Below, piece by piece: positions 33,301-44,900 of a stretch of 64,000 nucleotides of DNA. The stretch spans positions 930,001-994,000 of the forward strand of contig JAEHOE010000003.1 in NCBI GenBank assembly GCA_016858145.1, in the 5' to 3' direction. Source of the stretch: Edaphochlamys debaryana. Lineage: Eukaryota > Chlorophyta > Chlorophyceae > Chlamydomonadales. The position numbers and the translations under genes are program-made. Numbering within the stretch: the stretch's first letter is position 1; each line of letters opens with the position of its first letter. The notes under the pieces were generated by a model. It made no database searches. It had not been told where the DNA came from and saw only the letters and a program-made list of their open reading frames with translations.

Positions 33301-33969
33301 ACGCACGGACGGTTGGTGTCGTACCGGATCCTGCCGTCCATGGGCGCGGCGGCGGTTAGCCTGGAGAGCGAGAGCGCCGCCGCCGCGGCGGCGGCGTCGC
33401 TGGCGGCGCGGCCCGCGCTGCTGGTGCACCCGCTGGCGGTGGCTCCGCTGGAGGCGTTCCCCGAGGACGAGGTGCTTGCGGAGCGGGCCCAAAAGGTGGG
33501 GCACGGGAGGGCAGGGCTGGGAGGGGAGGGAGGGCAGGGCTGGGAGGGGAGGGAGGGCAGGGACGGGAGGGGAGGGAGGGCAGGGCTGGGAGGGGAGGGG
33601 TCCTGCGCGGTGCCAGGACAGTGCGGGGCCGAAAGGCAAGGGAACTGGGAGGGGGGGGGCTGCAATGCGTGAGGTGGGTGGGGGGGCTGAGCCTGGGCAG
33701 AGGAGGGCAAACAGCTGAGGAAAGGCGGTGCGCGAGGACGGGCAGCTGCGCGGACCAGAGCGGCCCAGCTCGGGCACCGTAACCGCTTGTCCTTGCCGAT
33801 TGCCCCAAGACGGCTCACTGCGCACCCGCTGCCCCTCCTCCCCCCACCACGGCCGCAGCTGGCCCGCGCGGGCCGCCCCGCCGCCGACCGCTCCTGGATG
33901 GCGGCCATGGTGGAGCTGTGGACGCGGCTGCAGGCCGTGCCGCCGGCGGTGCACGACCGCAGCGCCTGA
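27321..33969 (+). CDS. Large ankyrin-repeat protein with DZIP3/TTC3-like Cys-rich segment
   Basis: Ten exons: 27321-27792, 28020-28198, 28442-28585, 28759-28825, 28959-29164, 29407-29487, 29735-29905, 30169-30285, 30478-33495, 33859-33969; 1,521 residues. Residues about 50-480 hold roughly eight or more ankyrin repeats (GWTPLHTAAYHGQEEIVRIL, DETPLHLAAK, ATPLHLAVRQG, GLTPLHLAAHVN, GELTALHIAAERG, GMPPLHVAVWEG, GWTALHLACQ). Residues about 615-690 contain a cysteine/histidine cluster, including VCTLGCQFSFHLQCWK and CIAPNCTGYI, resembling the zinc-binding region next to the RING of DZIP3/TTC3 ubiquitin ligases; no RING is visible. Then about 700 residues are Gly/Ala/Pro/Ser-rich and probably disordered. 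Residues about 1393-1485 (LLSGTPGMLEAWLAAHVG, RLVSYRILPSMGAAAVSLE) look like a degenerate RRM-type fold. A scaffold or ubiquitin-pathway role is inference. The single 3-kb exon contrasts with the short ankyrin exons. Confidence 0.85.
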
Positions 33970-35557
33970 GCAGCGGGCGGGCGGGGCCGGTGGATGGGCG
34001 GCTGGGGGCGGGGGCTGTGCGCGGGCCTTGCTTGGCGCAGGGCTGGCTCCAGCGTGTGCGAGGCTGCGGGCGGTGCGTGGGCGGACCCGCCGAACACGGA
34101 CGCATTGTGCGGTGTGCGGTGCCGCTGTGTGGGCGCGTGTGTTGAGAGGGCGCGCGTATCAGGCAGGGATACGTCAGCTCGGCAGAAGGCCATAGGCCAA
34201 ATGCAACCGTGTGTTCAGGGCTGCTTGTGCGCCCGTATGCGTGTGTTTGGTGGGGGGGACATGTACAGACGGTGTGGGCGCGTGCAGGTGGTGTGGGCGT
34301 GTGGAGGTGAATGGGAAAGGGTGGGAGCTGGCGAATCTTGGGCATTGGGCAAAGGGCTCCGGTGGGCTGCCGACGGCTGGGTTCAGCGCCCATGCGAAAG
34401 GCATGCCGGGCCGGGCCCGGCGTTTCTGGGATAAGGTACTGGTAGCGAGCACAGGGAGTGCTGGAACACAGATCACAGAGCAAGATGCAGTAGATTCAAC
34501 AGGTAGAGAGGCTGGACTTGGTCAGAGGAGTAGCAATCAGGCGACTAGCGCAGGTAGGGAAGCGGTGAATGGGAGGCCAGAGGCCTGGTGAGGCATGTGG
34601 CTTTGAGCGGGTCAGTGGTCATGTGGCGGAGGCGGGCCATGCTTCCTCTGGGCGTGACGGCCAATGAAGGCCGGGCCCCCTTGAGTGCAGGCTTAGGCGA
34701 GCTTAGGCTTGTAGGTGGTTGGACTTAGCGGGGCGGTCGGCGGCGACGGGAGGGCGCATGCTCCGTGCGAGGCACCGCGGCACCGGTCGGTGGACCCCTA
34801 GAGCGCGGAGCGGGCAGGAGCGCACGGCGGTGTGGCGACTGAAGAGGGGCGGCGCATGGGATGCGGCGTGCAGGTACTGGGTCTCCTGCATTCGGTCATG
34901 AATGCCCTGAAGTCGAGGGCGCGATAGGTGGAGGCAAGTTGTGCAATCGCGCCTGGGGATGCCGGGCAGCGGCCGTGGGCGCTGGTCGGGCTGTGCGAAA
35001 GGTTGCAAAGGCTGGCAAGCGCTTCAAGAGTTTAAGACCCTGTCTCCAGCGCAAGTTACAACGGCTCATAGTTCTTTGCACAATGGTGCGGTAACAGAAC
35101 ATTGCCCGTCCTTGTCAACGGTGAGACGCCACGACTCCGCGGCACTACGCCCCGTTGTCTATAATAATACGTGTCAGACGAACGGACGGACTTCAGGAGT
35201 CCCACCACGCTCTCCCTGCCTAATAGGCCCATCTCAGGCACGCTGTGTTGGGGCATGCCCTCTGCTGTTTGCGCCCATGCCTGCGGCCTGCTACCAAGGG
35301 ACGGCCCTGCGGCCCCCTTCCCTGCTCACCTTCAGCCCGGCTGGTCATCCCTCCTCGATCGGCTGCATTCCCCAACTCGTCCTCCATTCTCCAGCTGCCT
35401 GTCTCAGCCCCCTCCCCCTCCACTGGACCACCGCCCGGGCATGACGCTCCGTCAGGTGCTACGAGGCCTCGAGCTGGTGTCCTACGTCGGGGGCTACGCC
35501 CGCCTCCCCCTACCCCTACCCCTACGCCTCCCCCTACCCCTACCCCTGCGCCTCCCC
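33970..35557. other. Convergent 3' UTR / intergenic region
   Basis: Lies between the ankyrin gene (+) and the first glycosyltransferase (-), both ending here. A CCCCTAC-type microsatellite occupies about 35505-35557, against the glycosyltransferase stop codon. No gene is supported. Confidence 0.45.
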
Positions 35558-37344
35558 CTACGCTTCCTCCTTTCCCTCCCCCTCAGCCGCCTCGAAGTGA
35601 TCGTCGTGCTTGATGCCCAGCAGGTCCATCAGCAGGGGGGCGCGCTCGCGGAGGCCTGCGGGGCGGGGGCAGCCGGGGAAGAGGTGGGTGGTTGATAGAC
35701 GGCGTGGGCGGCGGAGGACTGTGCTGCGCCGTAGTGCGGCCTGCGGCGGCGCTCCAGGCATAGAGGGCGCCAGCAAGCAGGGCCCTGCAAGCAGTCCCCC
35801 ACAGCCGCACGCACCGGCGGCCGGCGCCACCCGGAGCCGCCTTCTATGACTGTGCCTAATGCCACCCGTGCTCCGTCCCTGTCTTCACAGACTGTGGATC
35901 ACAGTGCTTGGGCCGCACCTGCCCCGGGCGGGTGGCTGGCGTGGATGACGAGCGCCTTCTTCCTGGCCTCCTCGCTCACGGCCGCCCCGCAGGTGGTGGG
36001 GAAGGCGGCGGCGTCCAGCAGCCGCAGCTCCGTGCCCAGCGTGCCGGCGCACATGGGCATGAAGGCCGCGAAGCGCTCCTGCTCGCGGACCACCTCCTGC
36101 GAGCCGTTGTTCTTGGGGTTGGCGTGGTAGGCCATGTCTGGGGGGTGGGGGCGAAAGGACGCAAGGGCGGGGGAGAGGGACAGAGGGGTGGGGGAGGGGG
36201 AGGGTTTGCGGGGTGGGCGGATGGGTGGAGGGGGTGCAGTGCGGCGGACGCAGGGCAGTGGGCAGGAAAGGCGGGGCCGCGAGGACGTGTCCTGGACAGG
36301 CCTGAGACGCTGACTGACACTGACTAGACCTAGAGCTGTGGCGTGTAGCCCCGTAGGGCCCCCTCGGCCCAGGCAGCTACGGTGCTCACCCAGGATGAGG
36401 GAGTAGGTGCAGCGCATGACGGCCGGGGTGCTGCGGAAGAAGGCGATGCCCGTGCTCCACAGCACCTCGCCGCCCTCGGCCCCCTGGGACCCGGCCAGGC
36501 TGCGGCTGTGCCGCCAGTGGTCGTTGTGCTGGCTGCTCAGGTCGGCCATGCTGGGCGCCTTGGGCGTGTCCTCATCCCAGGGCGTGGGCTTAGAGCCACA
36601 CGGTTCTGGCGCGACGCCTACGGAAATGCCGGCGGACGAGGCGAGCAATGTGGGGAAGGGATCCTCGAGGAAGATGACGTCGGCGTCGACGTACAGGATG
36701 TCGATGTTTGTCGTGAGCGCGTTGATGATGTAGCGCAGTTTGGCCATGCCGAACGCGGCGGCCTTGAAGCTGGGCTGCTTCTGGTCGCCGTTGAACAGGC
36801 CCGAGGATCCATCGCCCGTGCAGGAATGGTGGTAGCTGCGCTGCAGCTTGGTGCACTTGGCGGCCGCGTCTGACGTGACGCCCATGACTACTGTGTGGGA
36901 GGTGAGGTCGTCAGGCTCGCCGTCAGCGCCCTGGTGCTCGATGCGCTGCAGGCTCTCGAGCAGCACGGGTATGAGGTAGTCCATGGCAACGTTGTTGCCC
37001 ATGGTCAGGATAGCGTAGCCCCGGTCGCAGTCTGATAGCTGAATCTGCGAGTTCTTGAGGCTCTGCTGGGGGGCGCCCTTCGGGTCGTAGGGGGCGCGGC
37101 AGGTGCGCACGTGGCGGAGGAAGCCCTCGTCGGGGTAGCGGGGGCCGTCGCGGGAGATGGTTTGGCGTGCCACCTCGTGCATGTTCACCAGCGGCCGCCG
37201 CACCGGCCATGACTCCTTCTTAGCTGCTATGAGTAGCATGTGAGACGCCGTGCCGAGCGCCAGAAGCAATAGCGCCATGCGGTCGGCAGTTTTGCCGGGG
37301 GTTGCGCGGCCTGGCCGCATCTGCATCAGAGTGCCTCTATGCAT
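35558..37344 (-). CDS. Nucleotide-diphospho-sugar transferase, GT77-like (type II membrane protein)
   Basis: Three exons in transcript order: 37344-36390, 36137-35919, 35655-35558; 423 residues, phases consistent. The N-terminus has a signal anchor (about 23-41, MALLLLALGTASHMLLIAA) preceded by basic residues, so it should be Golgi/ER lumenal. GYAILTMGNNVAMDYLIPVL begins the catalytic domain and ILYVDADVIFLEDPF carries the DxD metal/nucleotide-sugar site at D220 and D222. WSTGIAFFRSTP and FAAFMPMC follow, as in the PF03407 transferase family, which includes arabinosyl-, xylosyl- and galactosyltransferases of plants and algae. Acceptor and sugar are unknown; hydroxyproline-rich wall glycoproteins are a plausible target. 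The last exon ends in a Glu/Gly/Lys tail running into a purine-rich repeat. Start codons at residues 1, 7 or 9 are all possible. Confidence 0.87.
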
Positions 37345-37653
37345 CCTAGCGCAGCGCGCAGGAGGGTGGGCCCATAGCTCTAGCTCATCGAGGTCGGCTT
37401 GTGTGTGTTGCGCGGCTCAAGTCGTCGCGCTTTGTACTCAAATTACCGCACACAGTGATTATACACAGCAAGTCTAACAGTGACGAAACACGCGGTTGTG
37501 AGACTATCGACGGTCTGCGGAACAGGCCAGCCGGTTGAATCAAGGACAGCTCACAGCATGACGCCCGACCGCCCCGGACATCGCATGCAACGCTTGATTT
37601 GTGTAGACTGGCGAATGTGACGGCCCTCAGGGCCTGCAGCTGTCGCGCGCGCG
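37345..37653. promoter_or_regulatory. Bidirectional promoter between two GT77-like genes
   Basis: Start codons at 37344 (-) and 37654 (+) leave 309 bp for both promoters and 5' UTRs. The central part (about 37440-37520) is markedly less GC-rich than its surroundings and includes GATTATACAC at about 37458. Coordinated expression is inferred. Confidence 0.55.
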
Positions 37654-40481
37654 ATGGGAGCGACTCCCGCCGGCCAACGCGGAAAGCTCGTGTTAGCCTG
37701 GACGGTGCTTATAGGATGGAGCCTGACTTCGACGCTGGGGATGGTGGAGGCGAAGACCAACCAGATCGCAAAGTTCTCCAAGTCGCACTTCACAACCCAC
37801 GGCGCCCGGCTCCCCACGCCGGAGTTCGTGGCTGCTGTCGGGGCAGCGGCCATCGACATTACGCACCTTAGCTGCAGGAAGAGCATGGTGAGGCCGGGGG
37901 ACGTGCTGCGGCGCTGGGGCGGGCTGCTCCGGGCTGAAAGGGAGCGTTAGACCCTGCCCGACTGTCCCTCGACACACCTACCCGCATCTCCCTTCCCCCC
38001 TCCAACCCCCCTCCCCCCCCACAACCCCCCCTCCTCCCCCCCCACACACACGCCCCCAGGTCATGATCGGCATGGCCAACGAGGAGGCCCTGGCGCACAC
38101 GGTGCCGCTCTTCCTGCGCAGCCTGCGCCGCGCCTCGCTGTCGGGCGGGCGGCAGCGGGGCGCCTCCCTGGACCGCCACCTGGTGCTCGTGGCCTGGTCG
38201 GAGCAGGCCCTGGCGGACTGCCGGGCGCTGCAGGGAAAGGGAAACAGACCGAATGGGGAGGGGAGGGAGGGGGAGGGGAAGGGGAAGGGGGAGGGGAGGC
38301 AGGGGAAGGGGGAGGGGAGGGAGGAGGAGGGGGAGGAGAAGGGGGAAGGGAAGGAGGTGGGGGAGGGGTACGGGCACCAGTGCGTGCGCGACGCGGAGCA
38401 CTCGGCGGGGACGGGGTCGTTCGGGTTCCACGATGCGGGCTTCAACTCGCTCGGGTGAGGAGGGGCGGGGGGGTGGGATGGGCGGGTGAGGGAGGTGGGC
38501 GGAAAGGGAGGGGTGAAAGAGCTGGGGCTGGGCCTAAATCAGCACCGGGCGGGTAAGGAAGGTGGGCGCGGGCTGGGCGTTGAGTGATTGGTGGGCGAGG
38601 GGCTGGGAGCTGGGCGGGTGGTGCAGGGTGGAGCCCACGCGATGTGTGGCCCTTAGGCGGGTATGCCAAGCGACCCTCGGGGGGTGACTGGGGTGGGCGT
38701 CACTGGGTGGGAGCAATGGGCGGGCAGCTGGGCTTGTGTGCCGGGGCTAGTCTTGGGCCTGCGGGAGGTCAGGAGTACGCGTGCGGGAGCTGATTCGGGG
38801 CTGTTGATCCAGCCGCTTTTGAAGACTTGCTCGGAGCACTGCTTCCTCGGATGGCAGGCGCAGGCCTTGGATGTGGCCTGACCCTCCCCCCCTCCCCCCC
38901 CTGTCAGGTTCGCCAAGATCAAGTACATCCTCAACGGCCTGTCCCTGGGCCATGACGTGGTCTTCCTGGACACCGACATTGTCGTACTGCGGGATCCAGT
39001 GCCGTACTTCTTGTCGCGGCGGGCGGATCTGTTTGGATCCATGGAGAAGTGCATGATCTACAATGACACGCACGCCTTCCACAGCCCCGAGTTCCTTCGG
39101 ATGAAGAAACGCCCGCCGCCCATCAACATCGGTGCGCGGACAACGTTGTTGCTTGGGTGCTGGGCGTTGTTTGGACGCTGGGCTCTGCTGGGATGGTTTG
39201 TCCCCCCGTCCATGGCTTTCGGCGTCAGCTCGTGCCGTGTAGCCTGCGAAGCCGTGCGAAACCTATGTTGCTGTACAACTGTCGTGCACGTATGCACATC
39301 GCAGGCGTGCTGTACTTCAAGGCCACGGCGGGCGTTACCCGCTGCGTGTACAACTGGATGTGGGACATGCACTCCGAGGTGCAGGGGCGGCCGCGGATAT
39401 GGGACCAGGTGGGGGGCCTGCGGGGCAAGGGGGGCCGGGGCCTGGAGGGAGGGGTGACCAGGGTGCAGGACAGGGGGGAGGGGGCCGTAAGGGGCCTCGT
39501 TCGGAGTGTGAATCTAGGCAGCTGCGGTAAGAGGGGGGGCCGGTGCAAGGCCTGGAGATGGCGCTGTGCAGCCGGTTCCGCTGTTCATGCCCATGTCTCT
39601 TCCATAATCTAGGCCTAGGCTACACTTTGCCTACCGTATGGGCATGTAAGCCCTCTCTGTCCCTGCCTCCGCCTCTGGCTCTGCCCTCCTCCTCCCCCCC
39701 CCAGGACATATACGGCAAGGTCATGATCAAATGTACCGCCACGCACTCCCTGCGCTTCCAGGTGCGTGTGTGTGTGGGGGGGGGGGCTTGCAGCAATGCC
39801 TCTTCCCTCCGCCCCGGCCTTTCGGCACAATCGATTATTCTGTCCCTACCACCTCCCTAACCACCACCACGTGCCCCCCCTCATATGCTTACCCCCCCGC
39901 TCACCAGGTCCTGGACCCCCGGCTGTTCCAGTCCGCCTGCTTCCCTTTTTGCGGCTGCACGTACGACGATGACGTCATCACGCGGGAGAACATCGGCCGC
40001 TTCAGCAAGGGCCAGCGAGGGGACGACTTCGGGCGCTGCGGGCCGCAGCACTGGGGCGGGTGGCTCATGCGCCACTTCCCCTGCGCGGGCATGACGCGGA
40101 CCAAGGCGGAGCTGATGCAGGTAGGGGCTGGGGAGTTTCGGTGCAGGGGAGAAGGGAGGATGGCTGGAGGGAGGGAAGGGTGTTTTGGTGAAGCAGCGCC
40201 GGTGTGGAGTACGGAAAGGGCTCAAGGGTGGACTGGCGGGGGCGTCCAAGGGCTCAAACAGGACGTGAAGAGGGGTGCCAGCAACAGCAAGAAGACACCG
40301 GCAGGAGCCTAAGGGATGCCAGGTGCCGTGGCAGCCGTGCTCCCGCGCAGCCCACACGCGTGACCGGCACGTCCCTAGCCCGCGCCCCTTGACCTCACCA
40401 ACCACCCGCCCCGTCCCCCCGCCTCAGAACCTGCTGGAGGGGTACTACGACAACAAGACGGCCCAGATCAACCGCCAGTAG
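37654..40481 (+). CDS. Nucleotide-diphospho-sugar transferase, GT77-like, with Gly/Glu/Lys insertion
   Basis: Seven exons: 37654-37887, 38060-38454, 38908-39131, 39305-39408, 39705-39761, 39908-40120, 40428-40481; 426 residues, all phases consistent. A signal anchor spans about 12-33. MIGMANEEALAHTVPLFLRSL starts the domain; HDVVFLDTDIVVLRDPVPYF contains the DxD site (D231, D233); VLYFKATAGVTRCVYNWMWD and FQSACFPFCGC continue the family pattern. It is clearly paralogous to the gene at 47376. Residues about 133-180 are an in-frame Gly/Glu/Lys/Arg run encoded by an almost pure purine tract (38226-38367) that has no GT donor inside and so cannot be spliced as a normal intron; the paralogue lacks it and has an intron nearby instead. 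A type II Golgi enzyme acting on wall glycoproteins is inferred. Confidence 0.87.
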
Positions 40482-41947
40482 GGGCCACGGCCAGGCGGGG
40501 CCACGGCCAGTAGGGGCGGCCAAGGCCAGGCAGGGGTCGAGCCCGACCGCACCGGGGGCACAGGGGCAGGGGTGGGAATGAAGCACAGTGTGATGCCGGT
40601 GCACGAGGGCACGCCCGGCTCCAGCCCCCCAGTCACCATGCGGGCAGGGCTGCTATCGCGGGGAGGGGAGGGGGGGCGAGGCCGTCGAGGAGTGGGCCTG
40701 CCGTGCAGAGGACCCGGCGCTTGTACTGACGAGCTGTTCGGAGCATGGCGGGAGGCGCAGGTCAGGGCAGCCGGAGGCAGGTCCCATAGGACCGTAAGTG
40801 GCAGCGGCATGGGGCACTGCTTGGGGCTGTGGGGGGCAAGGATACGGGCGGCTTCTGACTGGCGGTGGGGCCTAGGGGGCTTACTGGCCGCCAGGTCTGC
40901 CGGTTCCTTTGCGGCTTGGGTCTCCCGGTGCCTAGGGGCCGGGGCTTGTGCTGAAGAGCTGTTAGTTCGGAGCCGTTGGCAAACCGCATAGGTGGGCAGT
41001 CGGTGGCAGCGGTAGGGGCCCATGCATGGCAGTGTGGTGTGCGGCCCCGTGGTTGAGGTAGTGGAGGGAACACTCGTGGATGCGGTGCGTGGGGTAGAAG
41101 AACATCAACGAAGCGAAGCGCTTGGTTGTGGTGTGGGGATACGGTGGGGTCTCAGCGGATGCGCATGTGAAGGAGAAGACACGTCCATCCATGCTTGATG
41201 GGTCTTCAGATCAGGACAGCGCGCAGCGGGTAAGTCAAAGCTGCGAGCGCTTCCAGGGTAGAAGGGTTGAGAGGTACCCTGCATCACCGGTAACTGCAGC
41301 CTTGCGGCAGCCTGTGTAAACTCTCTCTCATGCGGAGCTGACAACCGCCAACCGTGACATTTCTCCTAACCGTCACGCTGGAATACGCATAAGCCATCCA
41401 GGATCCAGCCACCCACAACAAAACGCAGCCTGTCTCCCGTGTACCTCAAGAGGTCCCCAACACTGCTCTGACGGCACGAATGTCCCATTTCTTCTTGCTT
41501 TGAACTGCGTCCAGCACAGCGCCAGGCAGGCCACCGGTACCCGCATACCGTACGCGGTGGCCGTTGACGAACCCGGCATCATCCTGCAATCCTTCGCAGC
41601 GCCGTCATCCTGCACCCACAGTAGCTCAAGCAGCCCTTGGCAAAGCCCCGCCCCCCGGTGTGCCCAGTCATGTCCTCCACAGTGCACACAGCCGACAAAC
41701 GCCCCCCACACACACATTTGCCGGCATGATGAGCCCTTCACACAATCCTGCAAGCTGCTACTTGTACCGCCTGCTGTACCTCTATGGTATGTGCGCAGCA
41801 ATCGGCGGTCTTTGCTCCGACCTCCGAGAGCGAGGCTCAAAGACCCCTTCAACAAGCGGGGCGCCCCCACGGGGGCGGAAAACGAGGGCCGAGCCCCCCA
41901 CCCATCTGCTACGGCATGTTAGCGCGTGGTCGATAAGTCCCTCTCCT
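40482..41947. other. Convergent 3' UTR / intergenic region
   Basis: Lies between the second GT77-like gene (+) and the SGNH gene (-). TGTAA at 41315-41319 is a candidate polyadenylation signal for the + gene, 834 nt past its stop. An imperfect direct repeat (GCTTGTACTGACGAGCTGTT near 40720, GCTTGTGCTGAAGAGCTGTT near 40947) is present. No gene is supported. Confidence 0.45.
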
Positions 41948-44900
41948 TCAAAAAAACGTCAGGCCAATCACCTTGACCTTATTGGCCTTCCGCCCCGCTT
42001 CCTTGACCTGCAGCTCTACAAACAAACACTCCTCCGGCAGCGGCATCCGCGGCAGCTGCAGCCGCGTCGTCTGTGGCAGCGATGCACGCGTATCCCACAG
42101 CAGATCCCATTCTAGCTCCCCAATCACCTCCGCCTGCCCCTCCTCAAACACGCACCGCGACTTCCCCACCTGCCCTGGCAACACGATCTCGAGATCCGCT
42201 GCGTCGCTGGGCGTTGCCGCTAAAACCCGTACGGCGAGGATGCCGCTCTTGTCGTACGATTTGAGGGCCACGATGTCCAGCTCGCCCAGGGACATGCGCT
42301 CGGCGACCTGGGGGGGGGAGTGTCGGGGGGGATAGCGGTAAGGGGCAGGGGGTAAGGGGTAGGGATATGGAATAGGGGGAGGTGGGGAGGCTGTGAGAGC
42401 AAGGGGGCTGCCGCGAAGCGTGAAACAACGAAACGAAGGGAGCCGATTACTGAGGGGCGGCATTGAGACGCCGAGAAGTCGGCTGGGTGGCCCCGGCCCG
42501 GGGTCGTACCGCCTGTGGGTCGAAGAACAGGACGCACGTGGCCCCCGCCTCGTCAGCGATGAGGCCGCGGACCCGGTCGGGCACGTCGTCGTACACCTGT
42601 ACGGCAAGCGCCAAACCACAGACGTCAGGCCAACATGCCGTCCGGGACATGCCAACTAGCTAAGCCCACACAGGCCCACCGGGGCCCACCGCAGGCCCAA
42701 GTTGCGGGGTCCAGGCCCAGGCCCATGTCCGCGGGCGCACCTCCCATCCTTCGCAGGGCGTTGCGCTCATTCGGGGCACCACGTGCAGGGCCGCAGCCGC
42801 CAGTGCGAACGTGGCGGGATCTCGATCCAGGAACTGCTCCACGTCAGCACGGGGGGCGCACGTGGGCTGCCTACGTGGGGGAGGCGGCCGGAGGAGGTGG
42901 ACGTCAGGGGGCAGGAGGTGTTGCAAGGCCGACGCACCGGCAAGCTCCCCCCGGCCCCCCTGCCTTGAAAATAAACATCATCCCCGCCCGGACCGTACCC
43001 TCTCAACGTTAACCCCCCCTCCCCTACCTCGTGCAGTACTCTGGCGGCAGCTGCCACTCGGGTGCCCGCGCCAGCTGCTCGTGCTGCGCCGCCAGCCAGT
43101 GCAGCAGCATCTCCGCCACCAGCGAGTGGCCCAGGGGGCTGGGGTGCAGGTCGTCGCCGCCTTTGAGGGGGGGGGCGGGGGGGGGCAGGAGGGGAGGGCA
43201 GGGGGGCGGCAGTTGTGGTGCGTGCGGGCTGACATGAATTGTGACCGTGAGTCTGGCAGGAGCATAGTGCGAAGTCGCGATGCGTTGGCGTCGGCGTTTG
43301 CGTGTTACGGGCGGCTCCAAGCTCAACCCACATTTGAAGTTGCTGGATAGGAAGGCGTGGCTCTCGGGCGTCACGAACGGGCCCAGCGCCGCGCTGATGC
43401 TGATGTACGGCACCCCGTGCCACTCAACCGCCGGCAGTTGCTGACGCATGGCGTCCAGGCGCAGACCCGCGCGCAGCGGCTTCCTGGTTGGTTGGGTGGT
43501 TGGTTGGGTGGTTGGGTGGTTGGGTGGGGGAGAGGGCGCTTAGGCGTGGGGTGGGAGGGTGAAAGGCGGGTTGCACCTTGCATGGTGGGGCCGTGGGGTT
43601 GTGAGAGGGCGCTAACAACGGCGGCGGACCTGGGCCCGGGTGGGCCCGGAACGGACTCGGTGTGGGCCTGGCGTGGGCCTGGCGCTCACCCCTTCTTGGG
43701 CACGCCCAGCTGCTTGGCGGTGGCGCCCACGTAGGCCACTGCCAGTCCTGTGAAGCTGGGGGGGGGGGCGAAAGGGTAGGGGGGAGGGGGAGAGCAGGCT
43801 GGGAGTGGGCGTTGGAAGCCAAGCGGGATTGCGCCGCCTGCGCCAGGAAAGCGGCGAAAGGCGTGGGATGGCGTACAGTGGGGACAGAAACGATAGCATG
43901 GTAGGGGCGGGAGCCGTGTCCCATGCCGTTCCCTTGGAGCTGCAGCCCGGCCGGCTGGCCCCCGGGGAGCGGTTCAACGTTGGCGGCCTCCGGGATTCGC
44001 TCAGGCTGGCCGACCTCGACCCCACCTCGGCCCCACCTCGACCCTCCCTCAGACCCAGCCCTCCACCCTCCCCACCATAGCCCGACCCCCTCCCCCATTT
44101 GAATTAGCATCGCCGCCCCCACCCCCCAACCTCAGCCGGACCCTGCGCCGCGGCCCACCTGCGGTCGTGCCCCAGGCAGCCGGGATCTGGATCTGGATCC
44201 ACGCGGCGCGATCTGTGCAGCAGCATGGCCAGGAGCACCTCGGTGGCCGCACAGATGGCTGTGTCGGCTCCCTCGGTGCCCTGGTTGGTCAGCTGCAAGG
44301 GGTCCAAACACGGGCGAGTGAGAGAGTTTTGAGAATCCGCGGCTCACCAAGGTTTCAGGTGTGAGGACCGACGGGCGAGTGTTGCCCCGCCTCGCCGGGT
44401 TCACGCTCCTGCCCTCCACCCCTGATGAGTGTACGGCACCGCCCCCCGACTGCCCTGATCTCCAGCCCCCAGCACCGGGCTTGCTGGCCGCCGTGCTCTT
44501 TTCCAAGCTCGAGATTGTACCCCCCGTCCACATTACCCTCCCCCCTGAGCACTCCTCCTCCTCCTCCCCTAGCAGAACGGGGCTCCCTCCCGCCGGACGA
44601 CCCACATCGTTTATGGCCTGAGGCAAAGGGGGAGAGGGCGGAGGCAGAAGGGGAGCAGGGTGCAAGGGGCCGTGCACGTCGAAAGGCAGCGCGAGGACGG
44701 GGGGTGACCGGCGACCACAGTGGCAGGGGAGAAGCGAGGGCGCTCAGCCCCGCTCACTACTACACCAACCTGCACGCAGGCAACACTGCGGGGCTATCCC
44801 ACCCCTACCCTACGTCAGCTCGCCACGCCGGATCCGCTACTGGCATCGACGACGGGCCTTACGCTCTGGACCTCGGTGCGCCATCGGGCTCGCCGGCCGC

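Noticed and set aside
32755..33954. 399-codon open frame on the - strand
   Set aside because: Shadow of the alanine/glycine-rich coding exon of the ankyrin protein.
35505..35557. Possible telomere-like CCCCTAC tract
   Set aside because: Irregular hexamer/heptamer mix without the T-run of telomeric units; treated as a microsatellite.
40572..40991. 140-codon frame with an internal GAC(T/A)(D/E)EL repeat
   Set aside because: It lies in a convergent 3' region, has no family signal, and the similarity reflects an imperfect DNA direct repeat.
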